A DNA stretch of 64,000 nucleotides from an uncultured Clostridium sp. Its GTDB lineage: Bacteria > Bacillota > Clostridia > UBA1212 > UBA1255. The notes beneath the pieces are model-generated. The model was not told the origin of the DNA and did no database searches. It saw only the letters and a list, made by a program, of their open reading frames with translations. How positions within the stretch are numbered: position 1 is the first letter of the stretch; each line of letters opens with the position of its first letter. Positions 17,202 through 25,200 of the stretch are shown piece after piece. A program made the position numbers and the translations under genes. Location: contig UQSG01000002.1 of the NCBI GenBank assembly GCA_900543695.1, positions 62,001-126,000 on the forward strand, read 5' to 3'.

Positions 17202-18113
17202 TTACTGATTCGATACGACATGGCGCCTGATATAATCAAGCCACTTCATGCAATATTCTTTTTTCATATGAATCCCGTCGCTCGCTGCGCCGTCCGGCAG
17301 ATAGCCCTCGCTGTCCACAAGCGCTTCCTGTACATTTAAAAAGTATACTTTCTGTTCCTTACACATTTCGCGGATATAACGGTTGAACCGCGCGATATTT
17401 TCGTTATTCTCCGTCTCCGGATCGACGCCGGAGCCAGTAATCGTGCGCGCTACAGGAATTACGCATTCCACATAAATTTCCGCGGCTGGATTAGCTTCCT
17501 TGATCAGATCCAGTACCTTGGCGTAATATTTAATAAACTCTTCGGGATACGGCCATCCGAGCTCATTATATCCGAGCATAATGTATACCTTGGAAAAATC
17601 ATCGTATTTCAGCAGCGCTTCCTCCAGCGTCAGGCTTTCCCCGTTTACTCTGAAGCGAATCACCTCGCTCTCATTCTCCGAGATCAGATGATTTACCGTA
17701 ACTCCGATATGCGTGTAAAAAGTCGCGTATTTTGCAAGTCCGGAAAAAGCCGCAAAATCCTCCATGCGGGAGTCTCCGATAAATATAGCGTCCTTGAAAA
17801 ATTCCAGTTCAACCGGCTCGCTCTGCGGCACGGGGTTCGAATAATCATAGGCGCCGTGGGGCGTCGAACTTGGGGACGCAAAATCGGATGCCGTCGGCGT
17901 CGGCTCCGGTGTCGGAGAAACAGCCGGCGAGGGAGTCGGCTCTGCCGTCAGCGGCCCCGCAGACTGTACAGAAGCCGTCGGCTGCACAGGGCGATCTTTA
18001 TCCTGTCTTTTAACGAGAAGAATCGTTAATATGATGATAACAATCAGTAAAACTGCAGTTACAACAGTAGAAATTACCGCATTTTTCTTATCGGCTCTTT
18101 TATTATAGCTCAT
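17202..18113 (-). CDS. Membrane-anchored SGNH-domain protein
   Basis: The 303-residue protein has a cytoplasmic tail, one membrane helix (about residues 14-36), a Pro/Thr-rich linker (about 45-90) and an extracellular SGNH domain. FIGDSRMEDF (catalytic Ser about residue 114), MLGYNELGWPYPEEF and DGIHMKKEYC near the end provide the catalytic set. It is the first gene of the MBOAT/DHHW operon. I take it as the acyl-transferring or removing enzyme on the outer surface; the operon therefore has two SGNH proteins in different compartments. Confidence 0.85.
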   Translation of the reverse strand: MSYNKRADKKNAVISTVVTAVLLIVIIILTILLVKRQDKDRPVQPTASVQSAGPLTAEPTPSPAVSPTPEPTPTASDFASPSSTPHGAYDYSNPVPQSEPVELEFFKDAIFIGDSRMEDFAAFSGLAKYATFYTHIGVTVNHLISENESEVIRFRVNGESLTLEEALLKYDDFSKVYIMLGYNELGWPYPEEFIKYYAKVLDLIKEANPAAEIYVECVIPVARTITGSGVDPETENNENIARFNRYIREMCKEQKVYFLNVQEALVDSEGYLPDGAASDGIHMKKEYCMKWLDYIRRHVVSNQ

Positions 18114-18240
18114 ATAATTTATTCCTTATCAAATATATTCAGCCATAATCTTCATCTTGTGTAAGAGATCATTCAGCGTGATTAGTATATCCCCAAAGGG
18201 AGAAAAAAGCAATGCAAAAAAGTATGAAAAAATTTTGTTT

Positions 18241-18771
18241 TTATCTTTCTACAGTGCAGCGGTCACGCTGAATTACGCGTTTTTCTGTCAGGATCACATC
18301 CATGGGGATATCGTGGGGCTTCCTGTCTGCAAGCTCCTCTTCTACGCAGTCCTCCGTAGTAAGCGCTACCTTGAAAAAGCATTCCTGCCCGTATTTTCCG
18401 AAGTATTTATCATAGTAGCCGCGGCCGTGCCCCATCCGATTACAGGATTCATCAAAACGCACGCCGGGAACAGCCATCAGCTCGGCGCCTCCAGGCAGAT
18501 AAATTCTGCACTGCTGAAGCGGCTCGAAAATCCCGAATTTTCCCGGCTCCAGCTCATTCAGACTCTCAATTATGTAAAATTCCATCGTATCTCCGTCTAC
18601 TCTCGGAACAGCCGGCAGCTTTCCGTCCTGTAAAATAGTCTTGAGCAGCCACCATGTATCCGCTTCCTCTTTTGTGGAAACGTAGCACATTACGACATCC
18701 GCATCACGATAGCGGCGCAGTCTTACGAATTTTGCCTCAGCGGCAAACCGATCCGTATTGATCAATTTCAT
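18241..18771 (-). CDS. 5-formyltetrahydrofolate cyclo-ligase, N-terminally short
   Basis: The 176-residue protein matches the family from about residue 18 on: DVVMCYVSTKEEADTWWLL, then VPGVRFDESCNRMGHGRGYYDKYF, the substrate/ATP-binding block (usual form GxRLGYGKGYYD). The enzyme converts 5-formyl-THF to 5,10-methenyl-THF with ATP. The usual N-terminal helix with a K-x3-R-K motif is missing, and AAGGTGG directly precedes this ATG, so the short form is probably real. Whether it retains full activity is unclear. It lies right after the tRNA operon terminator on the same strand. Confidence 0.8.
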   Translation of the reverse strand: MKLINTDRFAAEAKFVRLRRYRDADVVMCYVSTKEEADTWWLLKTILQDGKLPAVPRVDGDTMEFYIIESLNELEPGKFGIFEPLQQCRIYLPGGAELMAVPGVRFDESCNRMGHGRGYYDKYFGKYGQECFFKVALTTEDCVEEELADRKPHDIPMDVILTEKRVIQRDRCTVER

Positions 18772-18784
18772 TCCACCTTCTATA

Positions 18785-18821
18785 AAAAGATAAGCCGTCC
18801 TGCTGCGACGGCTTATCTTTT
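18785..18821 (-). terminator. Terminator of the tRNA operon
   Basis: AAAAGATAAGCCGTC (18785-18799) and its exact reverse complement (18807-18821) form a 15-bp stem with a 7-base loop and T-rich flank on the minus strand. It ends the five-tRNA operon just before the cyclo-ligase gene. Confidence 0.9.
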
Positions 18822-18827
18822 GCTTGC

Positions 18828-18901
18828 TGGAGGCACCAACCAGAATCGAACTGGTGATAACGATTTTGCAGACCGTGGCCTTACCTCTTGGCTATGGTGC
18901 C
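18828..18901 (-). tRNA. tRNA-Cys (GCA)
   Basis: A 74-base cloverleaf with acceptor GGCACC/GGTGCC, anticodon loop CTGCAAA (anticodon GCA), T-loop TTCGATT and genome-encoded CCA. It is the last tRNA of the operon. Confidence 0.96.
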
Positions 18902-18911
18902 CTGCTGAAAC

Positions 18912-18949
18912 AAAGAAAACAGATACTCGGGAGAATACCTGTTTTCTTT
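18912..18949 (-). other. Long hairpin between tRNA-Gly and tRNA-Cys
   Basis: A 17-bp stem with two G-U pairs: AAAGAAAACAGGTATTC, loop TCCC, GAGTATCTGTTTTCTTT on the minus strand. It fills the tRNA-Gly/tRNA-Cys spacer and is followed by only a short T tract, so it may be a partial terminator or a processing signal. Confidence 0.7.
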
Positions 18950-18955
18950 TGTATA

Positions 18956-19030
18956 TGGAGCGGGTTACGAGATTTGAACTCGCGACTTTCACCTTGGCAA
19001 GGTGACACTCTACCACTGAGTTAAACCCGC
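18956..19030 (-). tRNA. tRNA-Gly (GCC)
   Basis: A 75-base cloverleaf with acceptor GCGGGTT, anticodon loop TTGCCAA flanked by TCACC/GGTGA, T-loop TTCAAAT and encoded CCA. Confidence 0.96.
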
Positions 19031-19032
19031 AA

Positions 19033-19108
19033 TGGTGCCCAGAGACGGAATCGAACCATCGACACGGGGATTTTCAGTCCCCTGCTCTACCAACTGAGCT
19101 ATCTGGGC
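19033..19108 (-). tRNA. tRNA-Phe (GAA)
   Basis: A 76-base cloverleaf with acceptor GCCCAGA/TCTGGGC, anticodon loop CTGAAAA between GGGGA and TCCCC, and encoded CCA. Only two bases separate it from tRNA-Gly. Confidence 0.97.
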
Positions 19109-19119
19109 GACTTAAAAAA

Positions 19120-19196
19120 TGGCGACCCGGAAGGGGCTCGAACCCTCGACCTCTAGCGTGACAGGCTAGCGTTCTAACCAACTGAACTACCGGGCC
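19120..19196 (-). tRNA. tRNA-Asp (GTC)
   Basis: A 77-base cloverleaf with anticodon loop CTGTCAC between CTAGC and GCTAG, T-loop TTCGAGC and encoded CCA. Confidence 0.97.
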
Positions 19197-19201
19197 ATTT
19201 C

Positions 19202-19277
19202 TGGTGGAAGTTATAGGGATCGAACCTATGACCCTCTGCTTGTAAGGCAGATGCTCTCCCAGCTGAGCTAAACTTCC
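19202..19277 (-). tRNA. tRNA-Val (TAC)
   Basis: A 76-base cloverleaf with acceptor GGAAGTT/AACTTCC, anticodon loop TTACAAG between CTGCC and CAGAG, and encoded CCA. It is the first tRNA of the operon, about 80 bases after the promoter. Confidence 0.97.
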
Positions 19278-19366
19278 ACAAAGCAACCATTTTTTTCTGC
19301 CGCTTCATGCACGCGTACCCACTTACAGACGCTCAGCCGTGAAGTCACTCACAAGCGGCGAGCGTT

Positions 19367-19395
19367 ATTATACATAACACCAATAAAATTGTCAA
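19367..19395 (-). promoter_or_regulatory. Perfect-consensus promoter of the tRNA operon
   Basis: TTGACA (19390-19395) and TATAAT (19367-19372) on the minus strand are 17 bases apart, an exact sigma-A consensus, as expected for a highly expressed stable-RNA operon. Confidence 0.9.
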
Positions 19396-19495
19396 TACCT
19401 TTTTTCATGATTTCGGAATTTTTTTACCGCTTCCATTTTCACATGACGCGAATTCTTCTGCCTGATCAGCTTCTGCCGTTTTTTCTATGAGCATC

Positions 19496-19529
19496 AAAAA
19501 AAAACTGCCGGGGACGATTCCGCCGGCAG
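19496..19529 (-). terminator. Terminator of the sodium-pump subunit genes
   Basis: CTGCCGG (19505-19511) pairs with CCGGCAG (19523-19529), followed on the minus strand by nine T. It lies about 40 bases past the small-subunit stop codon. Confidence 0.85.
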
Positions 19530-19567
19530 CACAGGATTTCTTTTCCAATACAGGGAAGCGTATGTCT

Positions 19568-19780
19568 CTAAAGCAGAGCAAATGCCACGGCTGCTCCGAC
19601 GACCGCAAGCAGAACAAGGCTGCACAAAAGAATCGACCTTACGTTCTTCTCACCTTTTTTCGTTACGGCGTTCAGAAGCACCGTCACCACGATAATAATG
19701 CCCAAAATGATGAAAACGCCAAGAAAGCCCTTCAGCATAATCGGAACGGAATCCAGAAACTGTCCGACGTCAATTTTCAT
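19568..19780 (-). CDS. Small (gamma/OadG-like) subunit of sodium-pump decarboxylase
   Basis: A 70-residue protein with two membrane helices (about residues 12-36 and 46-68) split by a charged TKKGEKN loop. The first helix, with LGVFIILGIIIVVTVLLNAV, resembles the N-terminal helix of OadG-type subunits, which hold the alpha and beta subunits together. I chose the second ATG, 8 bases after GGAGG; an ATG two codons earlier is too close to that site. It lies 18 bases after the beta subunit, which supports the assignment; on sequence alone it could be any small membrane protein. Confidence 0.6.
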   Translation of the reverse strand: MKIDVGQFLDSVPIMLKGFLGVFIILGIIIVVTVLLNAVTKKGEKNVRSILLCSLVLLAVVGAAVAFALL

Positions 19781-19798
19781 AAGCATACCCTCCCTTAT

Positions 19799-20947
19799 TT
19801 ATGCCACAAGCGGCATCACGATATTCAGAACCATACCGCCGGCAATAACAGATGCAATCTGTCCCGATACATTGACGCCGATCGAATGCATCAGCAGGAA
19901 ATTCTGCGGATCCTCCTGCAATCCCATTTTATGAACAACACGGGCGGACATCGGAAACGCCGAAATTCCGGCCGCGCCAATCATCGGATTGATCTTTTTC
20001 TTCAGGAACAGATTCAGAATTTTCGCAAAGCACACGCCGCCGACCGTGTCAAAGATAAACGCGACAAGTCCGATTGCCAGAATCATAATCGTCTGCGGAC
20101 GCAGGAACTTGTCCGCCGTCATCTGAGAGGCAACTGTAATGCCGAGGAAAATAGTGATCAGGTTGGCAAGCACCTTCTGCGCCGTTTCCGAAAGGCTGTC
20201 CAGCACTCCGCACTCCCGAATCAAATTTCCGAACATCAGGAAGCCGATCAGAACTACGCTCGTAGGAGCAAAAATCCCGGTGATAATCGTGATGACGATC
20301 GGAAACATGATCCGCGTCAGTTTGGAAACATCCTTCTGCTCATACGGCATGCGGATCATTCGTTCCTTTTTTGTCGTAATGAGTTTAATGACAGGGGGCT
20401 GTATGATCGGAACAAGCGCCATGTAGGAATAGGCGGCCACCATGATGGCGCTGAAATAGTCAGATTTCAGCATATTCGCAACAAAAATAGAGGTCGGGCC
20501 GTCCGCCGCGCCGATAATCGAGATCGAAGCCGCATCCTTCAGCGGAAAGCCCAGCAGCGACGCCATTCCCAAAGTAAAGAAAATTCCAAACTGCGCCGCC
20601 GCACCGAACAGCATCAGCTTCGGGTTGGAAAGCAGCGGCCCAAAGTCGATCATGGCGCCGATTCCGATAAAAAGAACCAGCGGGAAAAGCTCGTTCGCAA
20701 TTCCGGCGTCAAACAGCACATTTAAAATTCCCTCCTGCTCTTCTCCGTTGCTCAGCACCTGCGTAATCGCGCCGGAAAGCGGCAAATTTACTAAAATGGC
20801 TCCAAAGCCCATCGGCAGCAGCAGCGAGGGTTCCATATCCTTTTTAATCGCCAGAAAAATCAAGATTCCGCCGATCAGCCACATGACAACCTGGCGCCAC
20901 TCAATTTCAAGCGCGTTATCAAATAAAAAACCTAAAAATTCTTCCAT
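19799..20947 (-). CDS. Sodium-translocating decarboxylase subunit beta
   Basis: The 382-residue, roughly nine-to-eleven-helix protein matches OadB/MmdB/GcdB over its whole length: LFPLVLFIGIGAMIDFGPLL, then GAADGPTSIFVANML (region of the Asp that carries Na+), then QPPVIKLITTKKERMIRM, and near the end NPMIGAAGISAFPMSARV. It couples decarboxylation of a biotin-bound carboxylate to Na+ export. No carboxyltransferase alpha chain or its own biotin carrier is encoded nearby, so the substrate (oxaloacetate, methylmalonyl-CoA or glutaconyl-CoA) cannot be told. GGAGG lies about 13 bases ahead of the ATG, slightly far. Confidence 0.92.
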   Translation of the reverse strand: MEEFLGFLFDNALEIEWRQVVMWLIGGILIFLAIKKDMEPSLLLPMGFGAILVNLPLSGAITQVLSNGEEQEGILNVLFDAGIANELFPLVLFIGIGAMIDFGPLLSNPKLMLFGAAAQFGIFFTLGMASLLGFPLKDAASISIIGAADGPTSIFVANMLKSDYFSAIMVAAYSYMALVPIIQPPVIKLITTKKERMIRMPYEQKDVSKLTRIMFPIVITIITGIFAPTSVVLIGFLMFGNLIRECGVLDSLSETAQKVLANLITIFLGITVASQMTADKFLRPQTIMILAIGLVAFIFDTVGGVCFAKILNLFLKKKINPMIGAAGISAFPMSARVVHKMGLQEDPQNFLLMHSIGVNVSGQIASVIAGGMVLNIVMPLVA

Positions 20948-21433
20948 AGCTCCGGTGATTCCTCCAAATATTATTAGAGATTCAACGAGTTTATATACTA
21001 CTATACAAAACGAAAATATGCAATAAAAACAGAATCATAATTTGCCGTATAAAATGTTAAAACAACTGAAAGCGCATCAGCGGCGCCGTGGAAGCGCTTA
21101 CCATTTTTAACTTTAACAAAAGTAAAATTGCTGGAGTACTCTTCAATATAGACCAAATCGTATCCCGCAATCTGAAAATGAGCGTCAGCGCCCGGCAGGA
21201 GAGATAGAAAAGGGAAAGCAATCAATTACTTTTTGGCTTTTTTGCAGCTTTTGCGTTTTGTGCTTCCGGCTGCTGCATACGCGCAGGGCTCGCGAAAAAA
21301 TACGTCTCATGCAAAGTCTCGAACAAATCTGAAGCATTCTCGCATCCGGCAAAAAAACAGTGCCGTTGTGATCAAAAATATGTTATAGTATATAATAATA
21401 TAATCTGCCGGGAGGCGCTGAACGGGTGAAACG
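20948..21433. other. Intergenic region between oadB-like gene and the TVP38 gene
   Basis: A possible promoter for the beta subunit (TTGCAT at 21018-21023 and TAGTAT at 20995-21000, minus strand, 17-base gap) sits at its left end. A minus-strand open frame of 74 codons (21001-21225) contains YDLVYIEEYSSNFTFVKVKN, reminiscent of a LytTR DNA-binding domain, but it has no proper start and may be a decayed fragment. On the plus strand an AT-rich stretch with TATAAT-like elements at about 21380-21400 could be the promoter for the next gene. Confidence 0.3.
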
Positions 21434-22228
21434 ATGGGTAAAAAAGCAAGACAAACCGATAAAAAAGACAGATCTCTGATGGAAGCGGAGCCTTGCAGCG
21501 GACAGGCCGGCGGCGCGGAGGATCGCAGCGCATCTCCCCAGTCGTCCGTATTCAACATGATATTTAAGTCTCTTCCTGTCATCGGCGTAGTCATTACCGT
21601 GATCATTCTGATCCTCATCGGAAAGCAGCTGACGCTGGATGATATCATGCGGTTCCGCATGGATAACGTCTGGCTGGCCTCCGCATATCTGATCTGTGCG
21701 TATGCCGTGAAAAGCATTCTGATCGTCGTACCGTTAAATCTCCTGATGATCGCAGGCGGCATGTTTTTCAATTCGCAATGGCTGTCTCTGTGCGTAAATA
21801 CCATCGGCGTCGCCGTATGCCTCTGTATTCCCTACTGGCTGGGACGTCTGATCGGAAAACGGGCAGCTGATAAATTTATTGAAAAATACGACAAACGCGG
21901 CATCATTTCAAAAATCGGAAAAATCCAAAGCGAAAACAGCTTTTTTATTTCATATATTATGCGCGTCATCGGCTTCATACCGTGCGACGTGCTGAGCATT
22001 TATATGGGAGCCAGCAGAATTTCTTTTTATAAATATATTACAGGCGGCGTGCTGGGCTGCGTCCCGTCTATCATAACGGTTACTCTGGTCGGCGCAACGA
22101 TCACGGAGCCGGATTCTCCGGTGTTTATCATATCGGTCGTGATTCATCTGCTGCTGTCCATCATATCCACGCTGATTTACAGAAAATTTTTAAAGAAACG
22201 CGGAGGTAGGCAAAATGAACAGGTTTAA
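21434..22228 (+). CDS. TVP38/TMEM64 (DedA-superfamily, VTT domain) membrane protein
   Basis: The 264-residue protein has a charged cytoplasmic N-terminus (about 1-40) and about six membrane segments. The VTT hallmarks include IVVPLNLLMIAGGMFF (about residues 97-112) and the re-entrant region FISYIMRVIGFIPCDVLSIYMGA (about 173-195, given in part), where Arg and Pro are conserved. DedA-type proteins act in lipid flipping and proton-dependent membrane homeostasis; the role of this one is not known. Its end overlaps the start of the giant fusion gene by 14 bases, so the two are translated together. Confidence 0.85.
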   Translation: MGKKARQTDKKDRSLMEAEPCSGQAGGAEDRSASPQSSVFNMIFKSLPVIGVVITVIILILIGKQLTLDDIMRFRMDNVWLASAYLICAYAVKSILIVVPLNLLMIAGGMFFNSQWLSLCVNTIGVAVCLCIPYWLGRLIGKRAADKFIEKYDKRGIISKIGKIQSENSFFISYIMRVIGFIPCDVLSIYMGASRISFYKYITGGVLGCVPSIITVTLVGATITEPDSPVFIISVVIHLLLSIISTLIYRKFLKKRGGRQNEQV

Positions 22229-25200
22229 AGAGTATTTAACGGTTCCGTTCGGCGTCGTTGAAGCCGAGGCGGATGAAGAAGCGGTTCTTTCCATCCGGCT
22301 GCTCCGGAAGGGAGAAGCGCCCGAGGAGGGCTGCGAATCTAATCTTTATACGGGCTTATGTCTCCAGCAGCTGAAGGAATTCTTTGCCGGCGACAGAAAA
22401 GCGTTCAGCTTTCCGTACCGTCTGACAGGTACCGATTTTCAAAACGGCGTATGGGAAGAAATTGCAAAAATTCCTTATGGAGAAACCATCTCCTGCAAGG
22501 AGCTGGCGGAGCGCGCCGGAAGCTCGCAAAATATCGCAGCGGTTTCCGAGGCAGCGGCTGCCAATCGCCTGCTGTTCTGCATTCCTGTCCACCGAATTTC
22601 CGACAGCGCTCTCTTACCCGGTTTTGATGGAAACTTAATGGCAGAACTGCAGGAGCTGGAAAAAAAGCCGACAATTTTTACAAAATATAATTATTACGAA
22701 GAACAGCTGCGGCGCGGCATGGGCCGCAGCAACAAAATCACCGGCAGATTTCTTTATGACGTCGGAGAAGCACTGTTCGAGCTCGAGGAAGAGCTCGTGT
22801 TAAACGCAGGCAAAACGTATACGTTTCCGGTTTCCTTTGATTTGAGCGGCTGTTCCGGGTTTGCGCTGGAGGGAATCTGCGATTTGGAGCCGATCCCCGA
22901 TGATCCGGCCTTTCAGACCGGCGCCTATACTGCGGAAGGGTCCGTTTTTTCCGGAGCGTCTGACGCGCGTGCGATCGTCACCTTGCGCCGCGATTCCGAC
23001 CGTTTCACGACGACGGCGAGCCTCTCACCCGGCACAAATATGCTCTATTTTGATATCAATGAAATGTGTTTTTCACGTGTTTCCGAGCTTTCCGTTTCAG
23101 TCACCGCACCGCTTCGCAGCCTCAAGCTTTTTAAATTGAACGTGCTGGACAATTATTTCCGATATCGCGGACAAGAGCATTTTTATACCTCCTCCGGAGG
23201 CATGCTTTCAGAAGAGTCCTATACGCTCCGCTGCAAGCTCAGCGGCGCCTGCGAGCTCGAAAGCCCCGTCTTTCCGGACACCTCCAAAAGCGTCTACAAC
23301 ATGCGGATGCCGCGGAGAAATACAGTGTTTATCGTGCTGAAAAATCTTTCTACGGCTGCAAGGCTGCGTCTGTATTACAGAACGACGCTCCACCCGGAGT
23401 ATTGCGAGGAAAATTCCGTAGAAGCAGAGCTCATACGCTCTCCGGAATTTAAAGCGTATTACTTCAATCTTTCCGCCACGCCAGGCTGCGAGGGAAGACT
23501 GCTGCAGTTCAAGCTTTCCTTGAGCGGCTCCGGCGATCTGATCCTCCGGGAATATTCCTTCGAGGAAGAAAAGCCGTTTCTGGAAAATGCGGGTGAGATT
23601 CGGTCCTGCATCGCACAGGACGAGGAGATAACGATAAAAGGCTGCATAAGCAAGCGATATGCAGAAGCCGGCAGCGTGATATCCGTATACGCTACGACGA
23701 TGCGAGAGGAAAGCAGCCGTCCTGAGGGGAAAGAATGCGTTGCTTCCGTTCCGCTCCGCCACGCGGCGTCAGAAGGGCAGGAGTGCGCCGCAGAAGAGCA
23801 GATTCCCTTCACGGTAGAGCATATTCCGCTGCGAAGCGGCCCGATCACGCGGCTTCCGTATCAGTTTGCAGCGTATTTGACGGCAAACGGCCGTACAATC
23901 CCACTGGGGGAACGCTTTTATATTGAAAACTATATGGATTTCGACAGCAATCCGTATCAGTTCCTGCTCCCCTCCTACCAGGTATGCGCAACGGATGCGC
24001 CATATGGCGCTAAGGGAGACGCCTGTACGGATGACACAGACGCGATCCAGAGCGCCATTGATACGGTCTGGAAGCAGGGCGGCGGCACCGTCATTCTCCC
24101 GGGAACGGAAGAAGAAGAAAATGAGCAGACAAAATTTTACGGCAGGCGCTACCGAATTACAAATTTGCTTCTCAGGAGCCGCGTAGAGCTTCATTTTGAG
24201 AAGGGCGCCGTGCTCTGGCAGTCTCCCGTCTATCGAGATTACAAATACGCGCCCGTTTACGGCCACGATATGGCGGTTCCAAATGTCAATTGGACGCATT
24301 GCCTGCATGTCGCGAATTTGCCTACGATACAATGTGCGAACAGCGAATACGTCAAAATTACGGGCTTCGGCAAAATCCGCTCAGTGGACACGGGAGCCGA
24401 GGAAGGTGTTCAGATGCCGGGATATTCGACAGGCTGTCCCGACAGAATCCATCAGATTCCCATCGGCTTTTACGAGACGAAGCGGATTGAGCTCCGTGAT
24501 TTCGAGCTTGTGCGTACCAACAACTATCATATTGGACTATATGGGTGCGCCTATGTCTACGCCGCTAACCTCAAGCTGCATGAGGTGCGCTGTGTCAGCG
24601 GCGACGGCTTTGGTCTTTCGAAGGGCTCCCATCATGTTGCGCTGAACCGGAATTTTCTCCAGTCAAATGACGACGGCGTTGTCCTCAGCGGCTGCTATTT
24701 CGATCCGCGCGGACTGGTATGGTGGAAATCCCGCCTTGGAAAGCACGGCGGAACACGCCATGTTCGAATTGCACACTCGTATTTGAATTCCGGCGGCGGG
24801 AAAGCGCTGGCCTTCATTACATGGGGCACAAGCGATCCGAATTACGAATACCAGGAAATCTCCGACATAACCGCCTATGACAATTATCTCATCTCCACGA
24901 ATCCGGTCGGCGCATGGCCCGATAATCCTTACAACGGAAAAGCGCCGTTTGACAACAGTGAAACGGACGATTATTCGCCAGTCAAATCCGTTCGGATTTT
25001 TAATAACAAATACGAGGGGAACTGTACGATCGCTCCAATCCGCGCAACAGACTTTCTCTCCGATTGCGGGATCTGCTCTGCGGATGATTTTCAGAACAGA
25101 GATTTCTGCATCAGCCGGCAGCCGAATCTTTCCAATTGGTCCTATAAAAAGAACAAAAAGAGGGATTCCGTCTCCGTCCGACGGATCGGCGGTAAAATTT

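Noticed and set aside
19487..20725. 412-codon plus-strand open frame
   Set aside because: It is antisense to the clearly conserved sodium-pump beta gene, is extremely rich in His, Arg and Asn, and has no ribosome site; it is a shadow of the opposite strand.
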